Below, piece after piece: positions 31,745 to 32,389 of a stretch of 32,389 bases of DNA. Numbering within the stretch: position 1 is the first letter of the stretch; each line of letters begins with the position of its first letter. Location of the stretch: the NCBI GenBank assembly GCA_904392525.1, contig CAJFMW010000012.1, forward strand, positions 1 through 32,389, in the 5' to 3' direction. This DNA comes from an uncultured Eisenbergiella sp. GTDB lineage: Bacteria > Bacillota > Clostridia > Lachnospirales > Lachnospiraceae. Both the position numbers and the translations under genes were made by a program. The notes below the pieces were generated by a model that was given only the letters and a program-made list of their open reading frames with translations, searched no databases and was not told the DNA's origin.

Positions 31745-32170
31745 ATGGCAGACGAGAACACATGCGGAGTTCTTCTCAAGCAGATTTGCGATGAATTGAA
31801 AAAGATGGCTGACAACAGCCTGCGGGCCAATGACCTGACCATGGCCCAGCTTGGGGCTCTGCTCGTTTTAAATCAGCTTCCGGACAGGCAGCTTTCCTAC
31901 AAGGAGCTGGAAAAGAAGCTGCATGTGGCGCAGTCCACCACCACCGGCATCGTACTGCGGCTGGAACAAAAAGGGTTTGTGGAATGCTTCGGCAGCGAGC
32001 AGGACAGACGGGTCAAAATGGTAAGGCTGACACAGACCGGCGAACGGTGCTGCTATCTGGCCGACAGGCATCTGGAAGAAGCCGAGGAAAAGCTTCTTTC
32101 CGGCCTGACCGAAACCGAACGGATGATTTTTTATTCCCTTCTTGTGAAGGTACACCAGTCCATTCGGTAA
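31745..32170 (+). CDS. MarR-family transcriptional regulator
   Basis: The protein has 141 residues with the MarR winged helix at about 30-105: LTMAQLGALLVLNQLPDRQLSYKELEKKLHVAQSTTTGIVLRLEQKGFVECFGSEQDRRVKMVRLT. The recognition helix is AQSTTTGIVLRLEQ and the wing contains the conserved DRR. Helices at both ends build the dimer interface. The AAGGAGGTG ribosome site is excellent. MarR proteins sense small phenolics, drugs or redox changes and usually regulate an adjacent transporter or enzyme; the downstream neighbour here is an IS200/IS605 end, so any such partner is missing or was displaced. Confidence 0.93.
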   Translation: MADENTCGVLLKQICDELKKMADNSLRANDLTMAQLGALLVLNQLPDRQLSYKELEKKLHVAQSTTTGIVLRLEQKGFVECFGSEQDRRVKMVRLTQTGERCCYLADRHLEEAEEKLLSGLTETERMIFYSLLVKVHQSIR

Positions 32171-32205
32171 GCATATTTTTTCTGCGGCGTTTTGTCATAG
32201 TCACC

Positions 32206-32389
32206 AACCACCAGTTCAACTGGTGGTTTGATTTCGCCCCTCCAAAGGGGCCATGTTGCTGCTCGCCCCGAAGGGCGGCGTCGCAAGCTTCGTTACTGGT
32301 CCGCTTATAAAGCGGTACTTCTGGAATCTTCTTTTCTTGATTCTTCTGCCTGCTCTTTTATGTACTTTTGCACTGCTTCATCGGTAATA
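32206..32389 (-). mobile_element. 3' end of an IS200/IS605-family insertion sequence (partial)
   Basis: The minus-strand tail of a transposase gene (32305-32389) is followed by about 100 bp of hairpins: CCGCTT/AAGCGG (32301-32314), CGCCC-cgaa-GGGCG (32264-32277), CCCCT/AGGGG (near 32237-32250), and the 11-bp stem AACCACCAGTT/AACTGGTGGTT (32206-32228). Subterminal hairpins and absence of inverted-repeat ends are hallmarks of this family. The exact cut site (tetra- or pentanucleotide) is not determined. Confidence 0.75.
32305..32389 (-). CDS. tnpA: IS200/IS605-family transposase TnpA, C-terminal end (partial)
   Basis: Twenty-seven residues are visible (ITDEAVQKYIKEQAEESRKE, then a short tail and stop); the rest lies outside the window. 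The pattern tDEaVqKYIkeQ matches the C-terminal helix of the Y1 single-strand transposase, just after the catalytic tyrosine region, which is not in view. Because the piece is short, the call rests on this motif plus the flanking hairpins. Whether the transposase is intact cannot be judged. Confidence 0.7.
   Translation of the reverse strand, partial: ITDEAVQKYIKEQAEESRKEDSRSTAL

Overview
The window looks like chromosomal DNA from an anaerobic, low-redox Firmicute, most likely a gut Lachnospiraceae. The evidence is the single-chain purL with fused glutaminase domain, clpC next to radA, rubredoxin with hemerythrin, an NBP35-type ATPase with N-terminal cysteines, plant-type GH42/GH43 glycosidases, strong AGGAGG ribosome sites, and moderately GC-rich genes separated by AT-rich promoters. 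The genus cannot be decided from the sequence. No phage, CRISPR array, toxin-antitoxin pair or secondary-metabolite cluster is visible.

Layout, left to right. (1) 1-2137, minus strand: a NUDIX-GNAT fusion, a LytTR response regulator and the membrane half of its sensor kinase (cut by the window edge), probably one operon. (2) 2138-2661: a gap holding an ordered array of the heptamer AACCGTA/TACGGTT on a strict 53-bp period. (3) 2662-6606: purL with its own promoter. (4) 6684-8001: a small A24 prepilin-type peptidase, divergent from a VanZ-like membrane protein. (5) 8212-11069: a GH42 beta-galactosidase coupled to a HAD phosphatase. (6) 11399-11595: tRNA-Trp with promoter and terminator. (7) 11629-14197, minus: GH25 lysozyme-like protein, hemerythrin and rubredoxin (one operon), nucleotidyltransferase. 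(8) 14337-17239: NBP35/Mrp ATPase, LacI-type regulator with a self-operator, small Pro/Gly-rich protein. (9) 17251-22118, minus: GntR regulator - clpC - conserved 136-aa protein - radA, a proteostasis/DNA-repair operon. (10) 22174-27436, minus: purE-purM-purN-purD followed by a membrane SH3 protein with an extremely acidic tail; purE has a long structured leader. (11) 27534-31450: AraC regulator and an AlbA_2/Schlafen-type ATP-binding protein, convergent with a GH43 beta-xylosidase/arabinofuranosidase. (12) 31704-32389: MarR regulator with a palindromic operator, then the 3' end of an IS200/IS605 transposon.

Functionally, the four-gene pur operon and the distant purL together supply five enzymes of de novo IMP synthesis (PurD, PurN, PurL, PurM, PurE). 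The glycosidases with their LacI/AraC-type regulators point to plant or mucosal sugar use. Rubredoxin/hemerythrin handles oxygen exposure.

The least ordinary content lies between the genes. Two things stand out. First, the 53-bp-period heptamer array upstream of the NUDIX/two-component operon. Second, a set of about nine large palindromic or multi-branched elements (8071-8201, 11176-11356, 12316-12488, 15260-15298, 16748-16906, 18666-18721, 23392-23558, 24850-24956, 31527-31683), one in nearly every sizeable gap. Two of these carry the same 31-bp perfect palindrome, and two others share their terminal inverted repeat. They look like a dispersed, folded-RNA or folded-DNA repeat family. This interpretation is inference; the repeats and stems themselves are read directly from the sequence.
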